Assembly: GCF_003856835.1 (NCBI RefSeq)
Contig: NZ_CP034145.1
Span: 62,001-126,000, forward strand
Direction of reading: 5' to 3'
Source: Haloplanus aerogenes
GTDB lineage: Archaea; Halobacteriota; Halobacteria; Halobacteriales; Haloferacaceae
Length of the DNA: 64,000 bases
Of this stretch, positions 17,248-25,966 are shown in pieces (position 1 is the stretch's first letter; every line of letters begins with the position of its first letter). The notes beneath the pieces were generated by a model. The model did no database searches, was not told where the DNA came from, and was given only the letters and a program-made list of their open reading frames with translations. The position numbers and the translations under genes were made by a program.

Positions 17248-18146
17248 GCCTCGATCCGCTCCCCGCGGTCGGCCAGCGCCCGGCGAACCGCCTCGTCGAA
17301 CGGGGTCGACTCGACGGGAACGAGGTGCGCGAGTCGGTCGTCGCGCACCACGACCGGATTCTTCAGCCCCTCGATCAGCGGGCGGGCGACGCTCCACGGC
17401 ACGTCGGTCATCAGTCCAACCCAGTAGGCGGAGAGCCGCGGCGTCAGCACCGGTACGGCGAGAATGATCGGTTCGTGACCCAGGTGGCGGCCCGTCCGCC
17501 GCAACATCTCGGCGTAGGTCAGCACCTCCGGGCCGCCGATGTCGTACGTCTCGCCCGCCGTCGCCGGCACGTCGAGGACGCCGACGAGGTAGGCGATCAC
17601 GTCGTCGACGGCGATGGGCTGACACGGCGTCCGCACCCACCGCGGCGTCACCATCACGGGAAGCCGGGAGGCGAGCTGGACGACCATCTCGAAGCCGGCG
17701 CTCCGGGGGCCGACGACGATGGCCGCCCGGAGCGTCGTGAGGGCGTAGTCGCCAGTCGCCAGCACCCGTTCGACCTCGCGCCGGGATTGGAGGTGGGTCG
17801 AGAGGTGATCCTGCTCTTCGCCCAGCCCGCCGAGGTAGATGACGCGCGGCACGCCCGCCGCGCTCGCGGCCCGAGCGAAGTGCTCGGCGGCCCGACGGTC
17901 GCGCGTTTCGAAGTCGTCGCGGGCGGTCATGGAGTGGACGAGATAGTAGGCCGCGTCGACGTCGGTGAGGGCGTCGTCGAACGAGCCGGGGTCGAGCAGG
18001 TCACCGGTGACGACCCGGACGCCGGGTGGCGGGTCGTACCGCTGGGCGTCGCGAACGAGGGCGGTCACCGTGTGACCGGCGTCGAGGAGCGCGGGGACGA
18101 GGTGGTGGCCGACGAACCCTGTGGCGCCGGTGACGAGGACGTGCAT
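17244..18146 (-). CDS. NAD(P)H-binding protein, atypical SDR (NmrA/epimerase-like)
   Basis: A 300-residue Rossmann protein. The dinucleotide motif GATGFVGHHL is at residues 7-16; a YLVHSM segment and LRAAIVVGPRSAGFEMV are typical of the atypical extended-SDR group that includes NmrA-like and complex-I-assembly-like proteins. It probably binds NAD(P)H; whether it is an enzyme or a redox sensor is not clear. It leads a two-gene unit with the membrane protein downstream (GTGA overlap). Confidence 0.85.
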   Translation of the reverse strand: MHVLVTGATGFVGHHLVPALLDAGHTVTALVRDAQRYDPPPGVRVVTGDLLDPGSFDDALTDVDAAYYLVHSMTARDDFETRDRRAAEHFARAASAAGVPRVIYLGGLGEEQDHLSTHLQSRREVERVLATGDYALTTLRAAIVVGPRSAGFEMVVQLASRLPVMVTPRWVRTPCQPIAVDDVIAYLVGVLDVPATAGETYDIGGPEVLTYAEMLRRTGRHLGHEPIILAVPVLTPRLSAYWVGLMTDVPWSVARPLIEGLKNPVVVRDDRLAHLVPVESTPFDEAVRRALADRGERIEA

Positions 18147-18265
18147 ACCCGGTTATGGGCGCGGAGCGGGATTAACGGTCGTGGTCGGTCGAGGGGCAAA
18201 TCGGCTTCAGGCTCACCCTGAGCCGTCAGGACGAGCCATCCACGCGAGCTAGTATCCGATTACCT

Positions 18266-18370
18266 ATGATCCCCCGGGGGGTAGAGAGGGTCGTGAACAC
18301 CATCCCGCTCCTGCAGCCCGCGACCCTCCAGACGGAACGGTGGCTCGACGCTGCCGGTGACTTCTCGTGA
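18266..18370 (+). CDS. Possible 34-codon leader ORF overlapping the TasA-like gene
   Basis: ATG at 18266 reads 34 codons and stops at TGA 18368-18370, which overlaps the GTG start (18367) of the next gene as GTGA. A TAGTATCC sequence just upstream is a weak TATA candidate. The peptide (start MIPRGVERVV) has no recognisable domain. The precise overlap is the main reason to list it: a short ORF that ends on a GTG start could drive that start by translational coupling. It may be chance. Confidence 0.3.
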   Translation: MIPRGVERVVNTIPLLQPATLQTERWLDAAGDFS

Positions 18371-19275
18371 GCGGCGGCCCCGACGAGGAGGAAGACTCGT
18401 CACGCCGTCGCGTCCTCGCACTGCTCGCCGCCGCCCTCCTCGCGCTCTTCGGGGCGGGGACCGGGAACCTCCTCGGCGGCAACGACGGCAACGACGGCAA
18501 CGGCGACGGTGGATTCGACCTCTCGGTCGACTACTCGGTGACGCCAGACGAACCGAGCCCGACGCCGACGCCGGACCCGTCACCGAGCAGTAGCGGTGGC
18601 GGTGCCCCGAACCCCGACGACGCCGCCGACTCACCCGAGCAGTCGGACACGACCACCGACGGGTCGGAGAGCGATCCGACGACCACCGACGAGCCGTGGC
18701 GCTTCGACGACCCGGACGACGACCGTCGTTCGGTCGGGACGGAGACGAAGACACCGACGGACACGCCGGGGAGCGATCTGGTCACCTCCTCGATCCCGCC
18801 GGTGTCGGTGAGCGACATCGAACCCGGCGACGGTGGTGTGGTCGATCTCTCGCTCACGCTGTCGGGGTCGCCGGCCCGGCTCTGGGTCCGCGGTGTCGCG
18901 ACCGACTTCGAAGAAGGCGGCGTCGTCGAGGCCGAGCGGAGCGCCGGCGACACCGGCGAACCCGGCGAGTTGCAACAGTACGTGGAGGTGCGCCTGTGGT
19001 ACGACGCCGATGGCGTGGAGCCACGCTCCACGGAGAGCCGGACGCAGTCCGGCGACGGCACCGTCAGCGACGGCGACAATCTGGTGTACGAAGGGACGCT
19101 GGCCGACCTCGACGGCGGGGATGGCTGGGCGCCGCTGACCGCGGCCTGCGTGCCGCCGGGAACCCACACGGCCCGTTTCCGGTGGGATCTGCCGGCAGAT
19201 GCCCCGAACACTGTCCAGACGGACGGCGCCTCGTTCTCGCTCAGTGTGGCCGCGGACGCGAGCACGTGTGAGTGA
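18367..19275 (+). CDS. Exported protein with a TasA/camelysin (M73)-like domain
   Basis: A 302-residue protein from a GTG start. The N terminus is cytoplasmic-acidic, then RRRVLALLAAALLALFGAG (13-31) forms a signal or anchor segment; a twin-arginine context is possible (SSRRRVLAL). Residues about 38-140 are a low-complexity Asp/Thr/Pro linker. From about 145 to 300 the sequence matches the pattern of haloarchaeal SipW-dependent, TasA-like proteins: SVSDIEPGDGGVVDLSLTL, then RLWVRG, then YVEVRLWYDADG, and near the end RFRWDLP and NTVQTDGASFSLSV. TasA and camelysin proteins form surface fibres or peptidase-like filaments. The usual AYFSDTE motif after the signal segment is missing. Surface location is inferred. 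Confidence 0.65.
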   Translation: MSGGPDEEEDSSRRRVLALLAAALLALFGAGTGNLLGGNDGNDGNGDGGFDLSVDYSVTPDEPSPTPTPDPSPSSSGGGAPNPDDAADSPEQSDTTTDGSESDPTTTDEPWRFDDPDDDRRSVGTETKTPTDTPGSDLVTSSIPPVSVSDIEPGDGGVVDLSLTLSGSPARLWVRGVATDFEEGGVVEAERSAGDTGEPGELQQYVEVRLWYDADGVEPRSTESRTQSGDGTVSDGDNLVYEGTLADLDGGDGWAPLTAACVPPGTHTARFRWDLPADAPNTVQTDGASFSLSVAADASTCE

Positions 19276-19313
19276 CGGTAGGTCTTTCCCGTTCGGCCCG
19301 CTCGGTCGTACCG

Positions 19314-19523
19314 ATGAGCTCCGATCCCTGTGACGGCTGTGGCGAGGAGGTGCCCGTCGCGGGCGGTGTCGGCAACTTCTGGACGTTCGAGGCGGAGGCG
19401 ACCGGGGGGATGACGCTCGAACTCGCCGACGGCACCGAACACTTCCTCTGCTTCGACTGCATCGAACGCCTTCCTGACGACCGCGAGGTGACGGCGGCGG
19501 ACGTGGAAGCGCTGTCCGAATAA
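19314..19523 (+). CDS. Small zinc-finger protein
   Basis: A 69-residue protein with CDGCGEEV near the N terminus and CFDCIERL near residue 50, two CxxC pairs that can bind one zinc. The ATG at 19314 follows the previous gene by 38 bp; an earlier in-frame start at 19272 is unlikely. Zinc microproteins of this kind are numerous in haloarchaea; the function is unknown. Confidence 0.75.
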   Translation: MSSDPCDGCGEEVPVAGGVGNFWTFEAEATGGMTLELADGTEHFLCFDCIERLPDDREVTAADVEALSE

Positions 19524-19552
19524 TTTACTTGCGGCGACCGGCTGATTCAGCC

Positions 19553-21397
19553 GTGGACCCCGACCGCATTCTCCCGTCGTTTCCGGCCCCCTCCTTCCGC
19601 GGGAACCAGCGCGAGGCGCTCGAAGCGATCAGCGACGCCTTCGCCGCGGGCAACGACGCCGTCCTCGTGCGGGCGCCGACGGGGAGCGGGAAGTCGCTCC
19701 TCGCGCGCGCCGTCGCCGGCGCGGCCCGCACGCCCGAGGAGGCGGCGCCAGCCGAGGCAACCGGCGCCTACTACACCACGCCGCAGGTGTCCCAGCTGGA
19801 CGACGTGGCCGAGGACGACCTGCTCTCGGATCTGAACGTGATCCGGGGGAAGAGCAACTACACCTGTATCCTCCCCGACGAGACGACGACGCCGGTCGAC
19901 CGCGCGCCCTGCGCCCGCGAGTCGGGCTACGACTGCTCGATTCAACACCGCTGTCCGTACTACGCCGACCGCGCCATCGCCTCCAACCGCTCGATTGCGG
20001 CGATGACGCTCGCCTACTTCATGCAGACCGCGGGGTCGGAGGTGTTTGGCAAGCGGGACGTGGTCGTCATCGACGAGGCCCACGGCCTCGCGGAGTGGGC
20101 GGAGATGTACGCCACCGTGGATCTGCGCCCCCGGACCGTCCCCGTCTGGGACGATGTGGGGGTGCCGGACGTGGCCGACGCCGACGACCCGCTGGACCGC
20201 ACGGCTCGGTTCGCGGAGACGCTCGCCGGCGTCTGCGAACGGGCGGCGGAGAACCTCGTGGCGAGTCAGGACCTCACCGCCGCCGAGGCCGCCCGGCGGG
20301 ACCGCCTGCAGGATCTCCGCTCGGAGTTGAAGTGGTTCGTTTCGGACTACCGCGACCCGACGAGTACGACGACGTGGGTGGTGGATCAGCCGGACGGCGA
20401 GGGGACGCCCATCACGATCAAGCCCATCGACCCCAGCCGGTATCTCCACCACACCGTCTGGGACCGGGGGAACAAGTTCGCCCTCCTCTCGGCGACGATT
20501 CTGGACAAAGAAGCCTTCTGCCGTGGCGTGGGGCTCGATCCCTCGAACGTGGCGCTCGTCGACGTACCGCACACCTTCCCTCTCGACCATCGCCCGCTCT
20601 ACGACGTGACACAGGGGAAGATGACCTACGAACACCGCGACGAGACGCTGCCGAAGGTGGCGCGACTGCTCGTCCGCCTGATGGCCCAGCACCCGGACGA
20701 GAAGGGTATCGTCCACTGTCACTCCTACGCGATTCAGGAGCAACTGGCGGATCGGCTGGAGAACTTCGGCGTCTCGCCCCGTGTCCGCGTCCACAACCGG
20801 GAGAACCGAGACGCGGTGCTAGAAGAGTGGAAGGCGACCGACGACACCGACGTGTTCCTCTCGGTGAAGATGGAAGAAGCGCTGGATCTGCGCGGCGATC
20901 TCGCCCGCTGGCAAGTGCTGTGCAAGGCACCGTACCTCAACACGAGCGACTCGCGGGTCGCCCGGCGGTTGGAGGAAGGGCAGTGGGCGTGGTACTACCG
21001 GGTCGCGCTCCGGACGGTGATTCAGGCAGCGGGGCGCGTCGTGCGCGCGCCGGACGACCACGGCGCGACCTACCTCGCGGATTCGAGCCTGCTCGACCTG
21101 TTCGACCGCGCTCGGAGCGACATGCCGGACTGGTTTGCCGACGCGGTGGACGAGATGACCCGACCCACGCTCCCCGAGTTCGAACCCGCGGCGGCACTCG
21201 CGGGGACGGACGCGACGCCCGGGGCACGAACCGGTGGCCGGACCGGCGGGCGGACGCGGTCCGGATCGCAGTCGGCCGGTCACTCGGGATCGCGATCTCG
21301 CACGGCGTCCGGTGCGGGGAATACGGGAGAGGGGACGAACGGCGGGGGCGAGGATGGCGACGACGACCACCCCCTGTCGGACGTGTGGGGCGAATGA
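19553..21397 (+). CDS. XPD/DinG-like Fe-S superfamily 2 DNA helicase
   Basis: A 614-residue helicase. Walker A is APTGSGKS (41-48). Four Cys at 105, 120, 128 and 134 have the arrangement of the [4Fe-4S] domain of XPD and DinG. The DEAH box is at 174-177 (VVVIDEAHGLAE), and motif VI lies in RVALRTVIQAAGRVVRA. It should unwind DNA 5' to 3' in repair or R-loop removal. The C-terminal 60 residues are a Gly/Arg/Ser/Thr tail with repeated TGGRTGGRTR, which is not part of the family core. The GTG at 19553 is chosen (MDPDRILPSF); a TTG at 19529 is possible. Confidence 0.9.
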   Translation: MDPDRILPSFPAPSFRGNQREALEAISDAFAAGNDAVLVRAPTGSGKSLLARAVAGAARTPEEAAPAEATGAYYTTPQVSQLDDVAEDDLLSDLNVIRGKSNYTCILPDETTTPVDRAPCARESGYDCSIQHRCPYYADRAIASNRSIAAMTLAYFMQTAGSEVFGKRDVVVIDEAHGLAEWAEMYATVDLRPRTVPVWDDVGVPDVADADDPLDRTARFAETLAGVCERAAENLVASQDLTAAEAARRDRLQDLRSELKWFVSDYRDPTSTTTWVVDQPDGEGTPITIKPIDPSRYLHHTVWDRGNKFALLSATILDKEAFCRGVGLDPSNVALVDVPHTFPLDHRPLYDVTQGKMTYEHRDETLPKVARLLVRLMAQHPDEKGIVHCHSYAIQEQLADRLENFGVSPRVRVHNRENRDAVLEEWKATDDTDVFLSVKMEEALDLRGDLARWQVLCKAPYLNTSDSRVARRLEEGQWAWYYRVALRTVIQAAGRVVRAPDDHGATYLADSSLLDLFDRARSDMPDWFADAVDEMTRPTLPEFEPAAALAGTDATPGARTGGRTGGRTRSGSQSAGHSGSRSRTASGAGNTGEGTNGGGEDGDDDHPLSDVWGE

Positions 21398-21520
21398 GGC
21401 GTGGTACCACGCCCCGGATTAGAAGTTGTGTTTCTTTCTCAGCAATTTAGTGGCTGTATATTCCAATTTAAATCTAGAAAGACTTACGTGCTGTCGTGTA
21501 TTACTCTGATATGTACCCAA

Positions 21521-21703
21521 ATGCCCACTCATTCGTTCGAATCGTCGGTGATCCTGTATCGTAGCGGGACGCTCACGCTCTCGCAGGCGGCACGGCACGC
21601 GGGCTGTTCGGAGGCAGAGATGGCCGCGGCAGTGGACGTAACCCCGCAGATGCGGGTCGACGCCGGCGTGGATGCCGGTGCGCGGTCGGTCGATCCGGTC
21701 TAG
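21521..21703 (+). CDS. Small haloarchaeal protein with helix-turn-helix-like core
   Basis: A 60-residue protein. FESSVILYRSGTLTLSQAARHAGCSEAEMAAAV resembles the small HTH-like haloarchaeal proteins with the pattern YRsGtLTLeqAA. The upstream 120 bp (21398-21520) is the most AT-rich stretch of this part, with TTTAAAT and TATATT elements and a T-rich run after the helicase gene that may act as its terminator. The stop shares CTAG with the stop of the convergent NMD3 gene. It may bind DNA or pair with a partner toxin or antitoxin; neither is shown. Confidence 0.6.
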   Translation: MPTHSFESSVILYRSGTLTLSQAARHAGCSEAEMAAAVDVTPQMRVDAGVDAGARSVDPV

Positions 21704-22803
21704 TCCGGCAGAATGTGGAGGCCCGCCCGCGTCTTGACGACCGGCGTCGTCTCCGCGTCGGGATCGAAGAAGTCGGGACGCGGGACGGTCTTGGCCTCGT
21801 ACGTCTCGGGGTCGAGCACCTGCACCGCGTGGTCGTCCTCCACCGTGACCACCGTCGTCTCGACGGCGTCGTCGCGGGTGGCGAGACGCCGGCCCGCCGT
21901 CTCGTCCTCGAACGGTTCCTCGTACGGCTCACCCGACGTGAGGCGCACACCCTTCAGGTTCCCGCTGACGTTCCGGACGAGGACCGGCCCCTCGTCGTCA
22001 CCGGGGTCGATCACGTCGCCGGGCGTGAACTTCGGCAGGCGCACGGCGTAGGTCACGCGATAGACCTCGTTGCCGTCGCCATCTTCGGTGACGAGCGTGG
22101 GATAGCTCTCGACGCTCCCGCCGAGTTCGCGCGTGATGCGCCGGGAAACTTCCTCGCCGAGGCGGTTGGTCGAAAGTTTCACGTCCGGGCCGTCCTCGGT
22201 CTCCATCACCTCCGTGACGAACGCCTCGCGGTCGCCGTCGCCCTCCTTGCCGGCGACGTGGGATTCGGCGATTTCGACCGCACGGGACCGCTCCTCGGGG
22301 GTAGGCGTGCGGTCGGTCGCCCGCACCTGCACGGTGCTGGCGTAGTAGCCGCCGGCGATGCGGCCACAGCGGTCGCAGGTGCCCCGCGAGATTTTGACGG
22401 GGACGACCACCGACTCCTCCAGCGGCGTCTCGCGAACGACGCCGGTGAAGTGACAGTGCATCCGGATGGTGTTCTCGTCGACCTGTTCGGGATCGACCGC
22501 CCACGTCACGTCGCGGGCGTTCACGTGGACGCCGAGGGCTTCGCTCACCTCGTCCACCGCCACGTCGGTGTAGTCGCGGGCGTCGACGTCGACCCAGCGG
22601 TTGCCGCGGTGGACGGCGCCACAGCCGGAACAAACGAGGACTTCGATCCGATCGGGGGCGTCGACCATGTCGTAGTCCTCGAAGTAGCAGGCGTCACAGA
22701 GGCGGGCGTCACGGTCGCGGGGGACGCCGGGGAGCGGCTCCGCTCGCGCCGGCACCGGATCGCCACAGCGGGGGCAGAACTCCCGGGACTCGCTATCGCT
22801 CAT
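21700..22803 (-). CDS. nmd3: NMD3-family ribosome-associated protein
   Basis: A 367-residue archaeal NMD3 homolog. The N-terminal zinc-binding Cys pairs are CPRC, CDAC and CSGC, followed later by CDRC (TCDRCGRIAGGYY), the pattern of eukaryotic NMD3, which escorts the 60S subunit. Archaeal members are thought to act in large-subunit maturation. The ATG at 22803 (MSDSESREF) is chosen; an upstream in-frame start at 22845 is not supported. The C-terminal part (about 250-367) is beta-rich with no membrane segments. Confidence 0.88.
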   Translation of the reverse strand: MSDSESREFCPRCGDPVPARAEPLPGVPRDRDARLCDACYFEDYDMVDAPDRIEVLVCSGCGAVHRGNRWVDVDARDYTDVAVDEVSEALGVHVNARDVTWAVDPEQVDENTIRMHCHFTGVVRETPLEESVVVPVKISRGTCDRCGRIAGGYYASTVQVRATDRTPTPEERSRAVEIAESHVAGKEGDGDREAFVTEVMETEDGPDVKLSTNRLGEEVSRRITRELGGSVESYPTLVTEDGDGNEVYRVTYAVRLPKFTPGDVIDPGDDEGPVLVRNVSGNLKGVRLTSGEPYEEPFEDETAGRRLATRDDAVETTVVTVEDDHAVQVLDPETYEAKTVPRPDFFDPDAETTPVVKTRAGLHILPD

Positions 22804-22885
22804 TGGCCGCCGGTAGTCGGTCGCGGCGGTTAAGCCCCGCGACATCGAGCGATACTGTTTACCTTCGCGGGCAACTACTCCGGAT

Positions 22886-23758
22886 ATGGAGTGGAAAGCC
22901 GACTGGGGACTTCGGGGCCGGATGGTCCTGACGATGTTCCTGCTCTTCGTCCTCTATATCGTCTTCATCGCCATCCTCTCGCAGTACATGGGGCTGTTCG
23001 GTGTCGTCGTCGTGATGGGCCTGTTCTCGCTGGGGCAGTTCTTCTTCAGTGACCGCCTCGCGCTGTACAGCATGGGCGCGTCGAAAGTCGACGAGGAGGA
23101 GTATCCGCAACTGCACGCGACGATCGGTCGTCTCTCCCAGCAGGCCGACCTGCCGAAACCGACCGTCGCCGTCGCGGAGACGCGCATGCCGAACGCGTTC
23201 GCGACCGGGCGGTCGCCGAAGAACTCGACGGTGTGTGTCACGAAGGGTCTCCTCGAAAGCCTCGACAAGGACGAACTCGAAGGCGTCCTCGCCCACGAAC
23301 TCGCCCACGTCAAGAACCGGGACGTGATGGTGATGACCATCGCCTCTTTCCTCTCGACTATCGCGTTCATGATCGTTCGCTGGGGGTGGCTGTTCGGCGG
23401 GAACCGCAACCGGCAGGGCGGGGGCGGCATGATGGTCGCCATCCTCGTTTCGGTGGTGGTCTGGATCGTCTCGTTCGTGCTCATCCGGACGCTCTCGCGC
23501 TACCGCGAGTACGCGGCCGACCGAGGCGGGGCGGCGATTACGGGCAAACCGACCGCGCTCGCGTCCGCCCTCCTCACGATTTCGGGACGGATGGACCGGG
23601 TGCCACAGGAGGACCTCCGCGAGCAGTCGGAGATGAACGCCTTCTTCGTCATTCCCATCCGGAGCGGATTCGTCGGCCGCATCTTCTCGACGCATCCGCC
23701 GACCGAGAAGCGTGTCGAACGACTCCGCGAGATGGCCGCGGAGATGGAGCGACGGTAG
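22886..23758 (+). CDS. htpX: Membrane zinc metalloprotease HtpX (M48)
   Basis: A 290-residue protease with two N-terminal transmembrane segments (about 14-32 and 37-55), the HELAH zinc site at 137-141, two further membrane segments (about 147-170 and 180-205), and the third zinc ligand Glu in SRYREYAADRGGA. It degrades misfolded membrane proteins. The next gene, pspAB, begins 5 bp after its stop, linking it to the phage-shock-type envelope response. Confidence 0.96.
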   Translation: MEWKADWGLRGRMVLTMFLLFVLYIVFIAILSQYMGLFGVVVVMGLFSLGQFFFSDRLALYSMGASKVDEEEYPQLHATIGRLSQQADLPKPTVAVAETRMPNAFATGRSPKNSTVCVTKGLLESLDKDELEGVLAHELAHVKNRDVMVMTIASFLSTIAFMIVRWGWLFGGNRNRQGGGGMMVAILVSVVVWIVSFVLIRTLSRYREYAADRGGAAITGKPTALASALLTISGRMDRVPQEDLREQSEMNAFFVIPIRSGFVGRIFSTHPPTEKRVERLREMAAEMERR

Positions 23759-23762
23759 CGAC

Positions 23763-24374
23763 ATGGGCCTGTTCGACTCCATCCGCTCCGTGTTCGGTCT
23801 GAGCGCCGAGGCGGACGCGACACGCGATGCCGATCCGGACGACCTGTTTGGGATGTCGACGGCCTACATCACGATGGAGGCGAACCTCGATTTCGTCCCG
23901 GCGGGCGCCGCGGCGCTCTGTTTCTCCTCCGTGGACAGCACCGACTTCGCCGCCGCCGTCGACGAGGTGGAGACCATCCTCCACGCGGGCGAGGAAGACA
24001 CCGGGACGACCTTCCGCCGTCACGAGGACGACCACGGCTACCACTGGGTCGTCCTCGCGGACAGCGACCCGGAAGATCTGGTGACGAGCGTCCACTTCGC
24101 GGCCGACACGTTCGTCGAAGAGGGGTACGGCTCCCGGCTACTGGCCGCCGTCTTCGGCTTCGAACGCCCCCGCGACGGCGCCCACGCGTACTGGATCTAC
24201 TCGTTCCGCCGCGGGGCGTACTACCCCTTCGCCCCGTCGGGACGCCACGAACGCGACAACCGACTCGAGTTCAAACTCCAGTCCGTCCTCGACGGCGAAC
24301 TCGACGTGGAGGACGACGAGGGGTACTGGTACCCGCTGTGGCCCGACGACCCGGACGGCCACCCGTGGGAGTAG
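23763..24374 (+). CDS. pspAB: PspA-associated protein PspAB
   Basis: A 203-residue cytoplasmic protein starting MGLFDSIRSVFGLS. The pattern FGMSTAYITMEANLDF, the GAAALCFSSVDSTDF segment and the C-terminal W-rich YWYPLWPDD ending match the PspAB family that accompanies HtpX and PspA in archaea and actinobacteria. It follows htpX by 5 bp, almost certainly one operon. PspA itself is not in the window. The biochemical role is not established; I rely on pattern memory and context. Confidence 0.75.
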   Translation: MGLFDSIRSVFGLSAEADATRDADPDDLFGMSTAYITMEANLDFVPAGAAALCFSSVDSTDFAAAVDEVETILHAGEEDTGTTFRRHEDDHGYHWVVLADSDPEDLVTSVHFAADTFVEEGYGSRLLAAVFGFERPRDGAHAYWIYSFRRGAYYPFAPSGRHERDNRLEFKLQSVLDGELDVEDDEGYWYPLWPDDPDGHPWE

Positions 24375-24434
24375 CGCGTCACCGCCTTTGAACCTCGGTG
24401 TGCCGTGGGAAAGAGAGGCACGCCGTCGGCCCAT

Positions 24435-24468
24435 TTCACTTTCACCACGGTGTTAACGAGACTTTATG
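24435..24468 (+). promoter_or_regulatory. radA promoter with TTCACTTTCACCACG element
   Basis: TTCACTTTCACCACG (24435-24449) precedes a TATA-like CTTTATG (24462-24468), which is about 29 bp before the radA ATG at 24494. The same 15-mer with nearly the same spacing to a TATA-like CTTAA occurs at 63943-63957. Confidence 0.55.
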
Positions 24469-24493
24469 TGGGGAGGGGCACAAGCAGAGTCAC

Positions 24494-25525
24494 ATGGCAG
24501 AAGACGACCTCGAAACCCTTCCGGGTGTCGGGCCGGCGACGGCGGACAAGTTGGTCGAAGCGGGCTTCGAAAGCTACCAGAGCATCGCGGTCGCCAGTCC
24601 GGCCGAACTCTCGAATACGGCGGACATCGGTGAGTCGACGGCGAGCGACATCATCAACGCGGCCCGCGACGCCGCGGACGTGGGCGGCTTCGAGACGGGC
24701 GCGGCCGTCCTCGAACGCCGCGAACAGATCGGGAAGCTCACCTGGAACGTCCCCGAAGTCGACGACCTCCTCGGCGGCGGCGTCGAGACCCAGTCCATCA
24801 CGGAGGTGTACGGCGAGTTCGGTGCCGGGAAGTCACAGGTCACCCACCAGCTCTCGGTGAACGTGCAGCTCCCCAAGGAGTACGGCGGCCTCCGCGGGAG
24901 CGCCATCTTCGTCGACAGCGAGGACACGTTCCGACCGGAGCGTATCGACGACATGGTCCGTGGCCTCGACGACGAGATCATTCAGGCCACGATGGACGAC
25001 CGCGACATCGAGGGGTCGCCGGGCGACGAGGAAGCGATGGAGGCACTCGTCACCGACGTCCTCGACAAGATCCACGTCGCCAAGGCGTTCAACTCCAACC
25101 ACCAGATCCTGCTGGCGGAGAAGGCGAAGGAACTCGCGAGCGAACACGAGGACAGCGAGTGGCCCGTGCGACTGCTCTGTGTCGACTCGCTCACCGCCCA
25201 CTTCCGCGCCGAGTACGTCGGCCGGGGCGAACTCGCGGAACGCCAGCAGAAGCTCAACAAACACCTCCACGACCTGATGCGGATCGGCGACCTCTACAAC
25301 ACCGCCGTCCTCGTCACGAATCAGGTCGCCTCCAACCCCGACTCCTACTTCGGCGATCCGACCCAGCCCATCGGTGGGAACATTCTCGGGCACACCTCGA
25401 CGTTCCGGATGTACCTGCGGAAATCGAAGGGCGACAAGCGGATCGTCCGCCTCGTCGACGCGCCGAACCTCGCGGACGGCGAGGCCGTGATGCGGGTGCA
25501 GGACGCGGGGCTCGTGCCCGAGTGA
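24494..25525 (+). CDS. radA: DNA repair and recombination protein RadA
   Basis: A 343-residue archaeal RecA/Rad51 recombinase. The N-terminal helix-hairpin-helix domain (about 5-60, [20 protein letters not shown]) is followed by the ATPase core with Walker [10 protein letters not shown] (107-115) and Walker B LLCVDSL, then [18 protein letters not shown] and [16 protein letters not shown] of the L1/L2 region. It forms filaments on single-stranded DNA and catalyses strand exchange. The ATG at 24494 gives the conserved start [13 protein letters not shown]. Confidence 0.98.
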   Translation: MAEDDLETLPGVGPATADKLVEAGFESYQSIAVASPAELSNTADIGESTASDIINAARDAADVGGFETGAAVLERREQIGKLTWNVPEVDDLLGGGVETQSITEVYGEFGAGKSQVTHQLSVNVQLPKEYGGLRGSAIFVDSEDTFRPERIDDMVRGLDDEIIQATMDDRDIEGSPGDEEAMEALVTDVLDKIHVAKAFNSNHQILLAEKAKELASEHEDSEWPVRLLCVDSLTAHFRAEYVGRGELAERQQKLNKHLHDLMRIGDLYNTAVLVTNQVASNPDSYFGDPTQPIGGNILGHTSTFRMYLRKSKGDKRIVRLVDAPNLADGEAVMRVQDAGLVPE

Positions 25526-25568
25526 GGCCCTCGGCCGACGACCCGTAATCCGTCGTTACAGTTCTCAC

Positions 25569-25583
25569 GATTTTGGAAAAATC
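25569..25583. repeat. GATTTT-GGA-AAAATC inverted repeat before the sulfur operon
   Basis: A perfect 6-bp inverted repeat with a 3-base spacer in the 105-bp gap after radA. It is followed by ATCATAC, a possible TATA region for the downstream tusA operon, so it may be an operator; the T-rich arm could alternatively help end radA transcription. Confidence 0.4.
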
Positions 25584-25630
25584 ATACAAGACTATCTCCC
25601 CGTAGACCGTATCTTCGGTCGTGAGACACC

Positions 25631-25723
25631 ATGACTGACTGCACTCGGCCCTCTGTACGCCTGCACGACGGCGATGGACCGAACGAACCGCTCGCGGGCT
25701 ACGTGGACGTGGTCGTGAGGTGA
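25631..25723 (+). CDS. Possible 30-residue peptide upstream of tusA
   Basis: ATG at 25631 reads 30 codons to TGA at 25721-25723, ending 5 bp before the tusA start. The codon composition is like that of neighbouring genes (GAC, GGC, GTG rich). No domain is recognised; a leader peptide or a small membrane-free protein are both possible. There is no RBS that decides the start. Confidence 0.3.
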   Translation: MTDCTRPSVRLHDGDGPNEPLAGYVDVVVR

Positions 25724-25728
25724 TCGCG

Positions 25729-25965
25729 ATGAGCGAACACACTCCCGACGTGACGGTCGACGCGCGCGGTGCCGGCTGTCCCGGCCCCCTGATGGATCTC
25801 ATCGGGAAGGTCAAGACGGTAGACGAGGGCACCGTCATCGAACTCCAGACGACGGAATCGGGATCGAAAAACGACGTTCCCGAGTGGCTGGAGAAGGCAG
25901 GACACGAACTGCTCGACATCGTCGACGAGGGCGACTACTGGAGCATCTACGTGCGGAAGGCCTGA
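25729..25965 (+). CDS. TusA-family sulfurtransferase
   Basis: A 78-residue protein with the TusA CPxP motif: AGCPGPLMDLIGKV, catalytic Cys17. TusA-type carriers pass persulfide sulfur between proteins. The start MSEHTPDVTVDARG at 25729 is the family pattern. It is followed after one base by the SQR-like gene and then by DUF1641, a set seen in sulfide or sulfane-sulfur metabolism. Confidence 0.93.
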   Translation: MSEHTPDVTVDARGAGCPGPLMDLIGKVKTVDEGTVIELQTTESGSKNDVPEWLEKAGHELLDIVDEGDYWSIYVRKA

Positions 25966-25966
25966 G

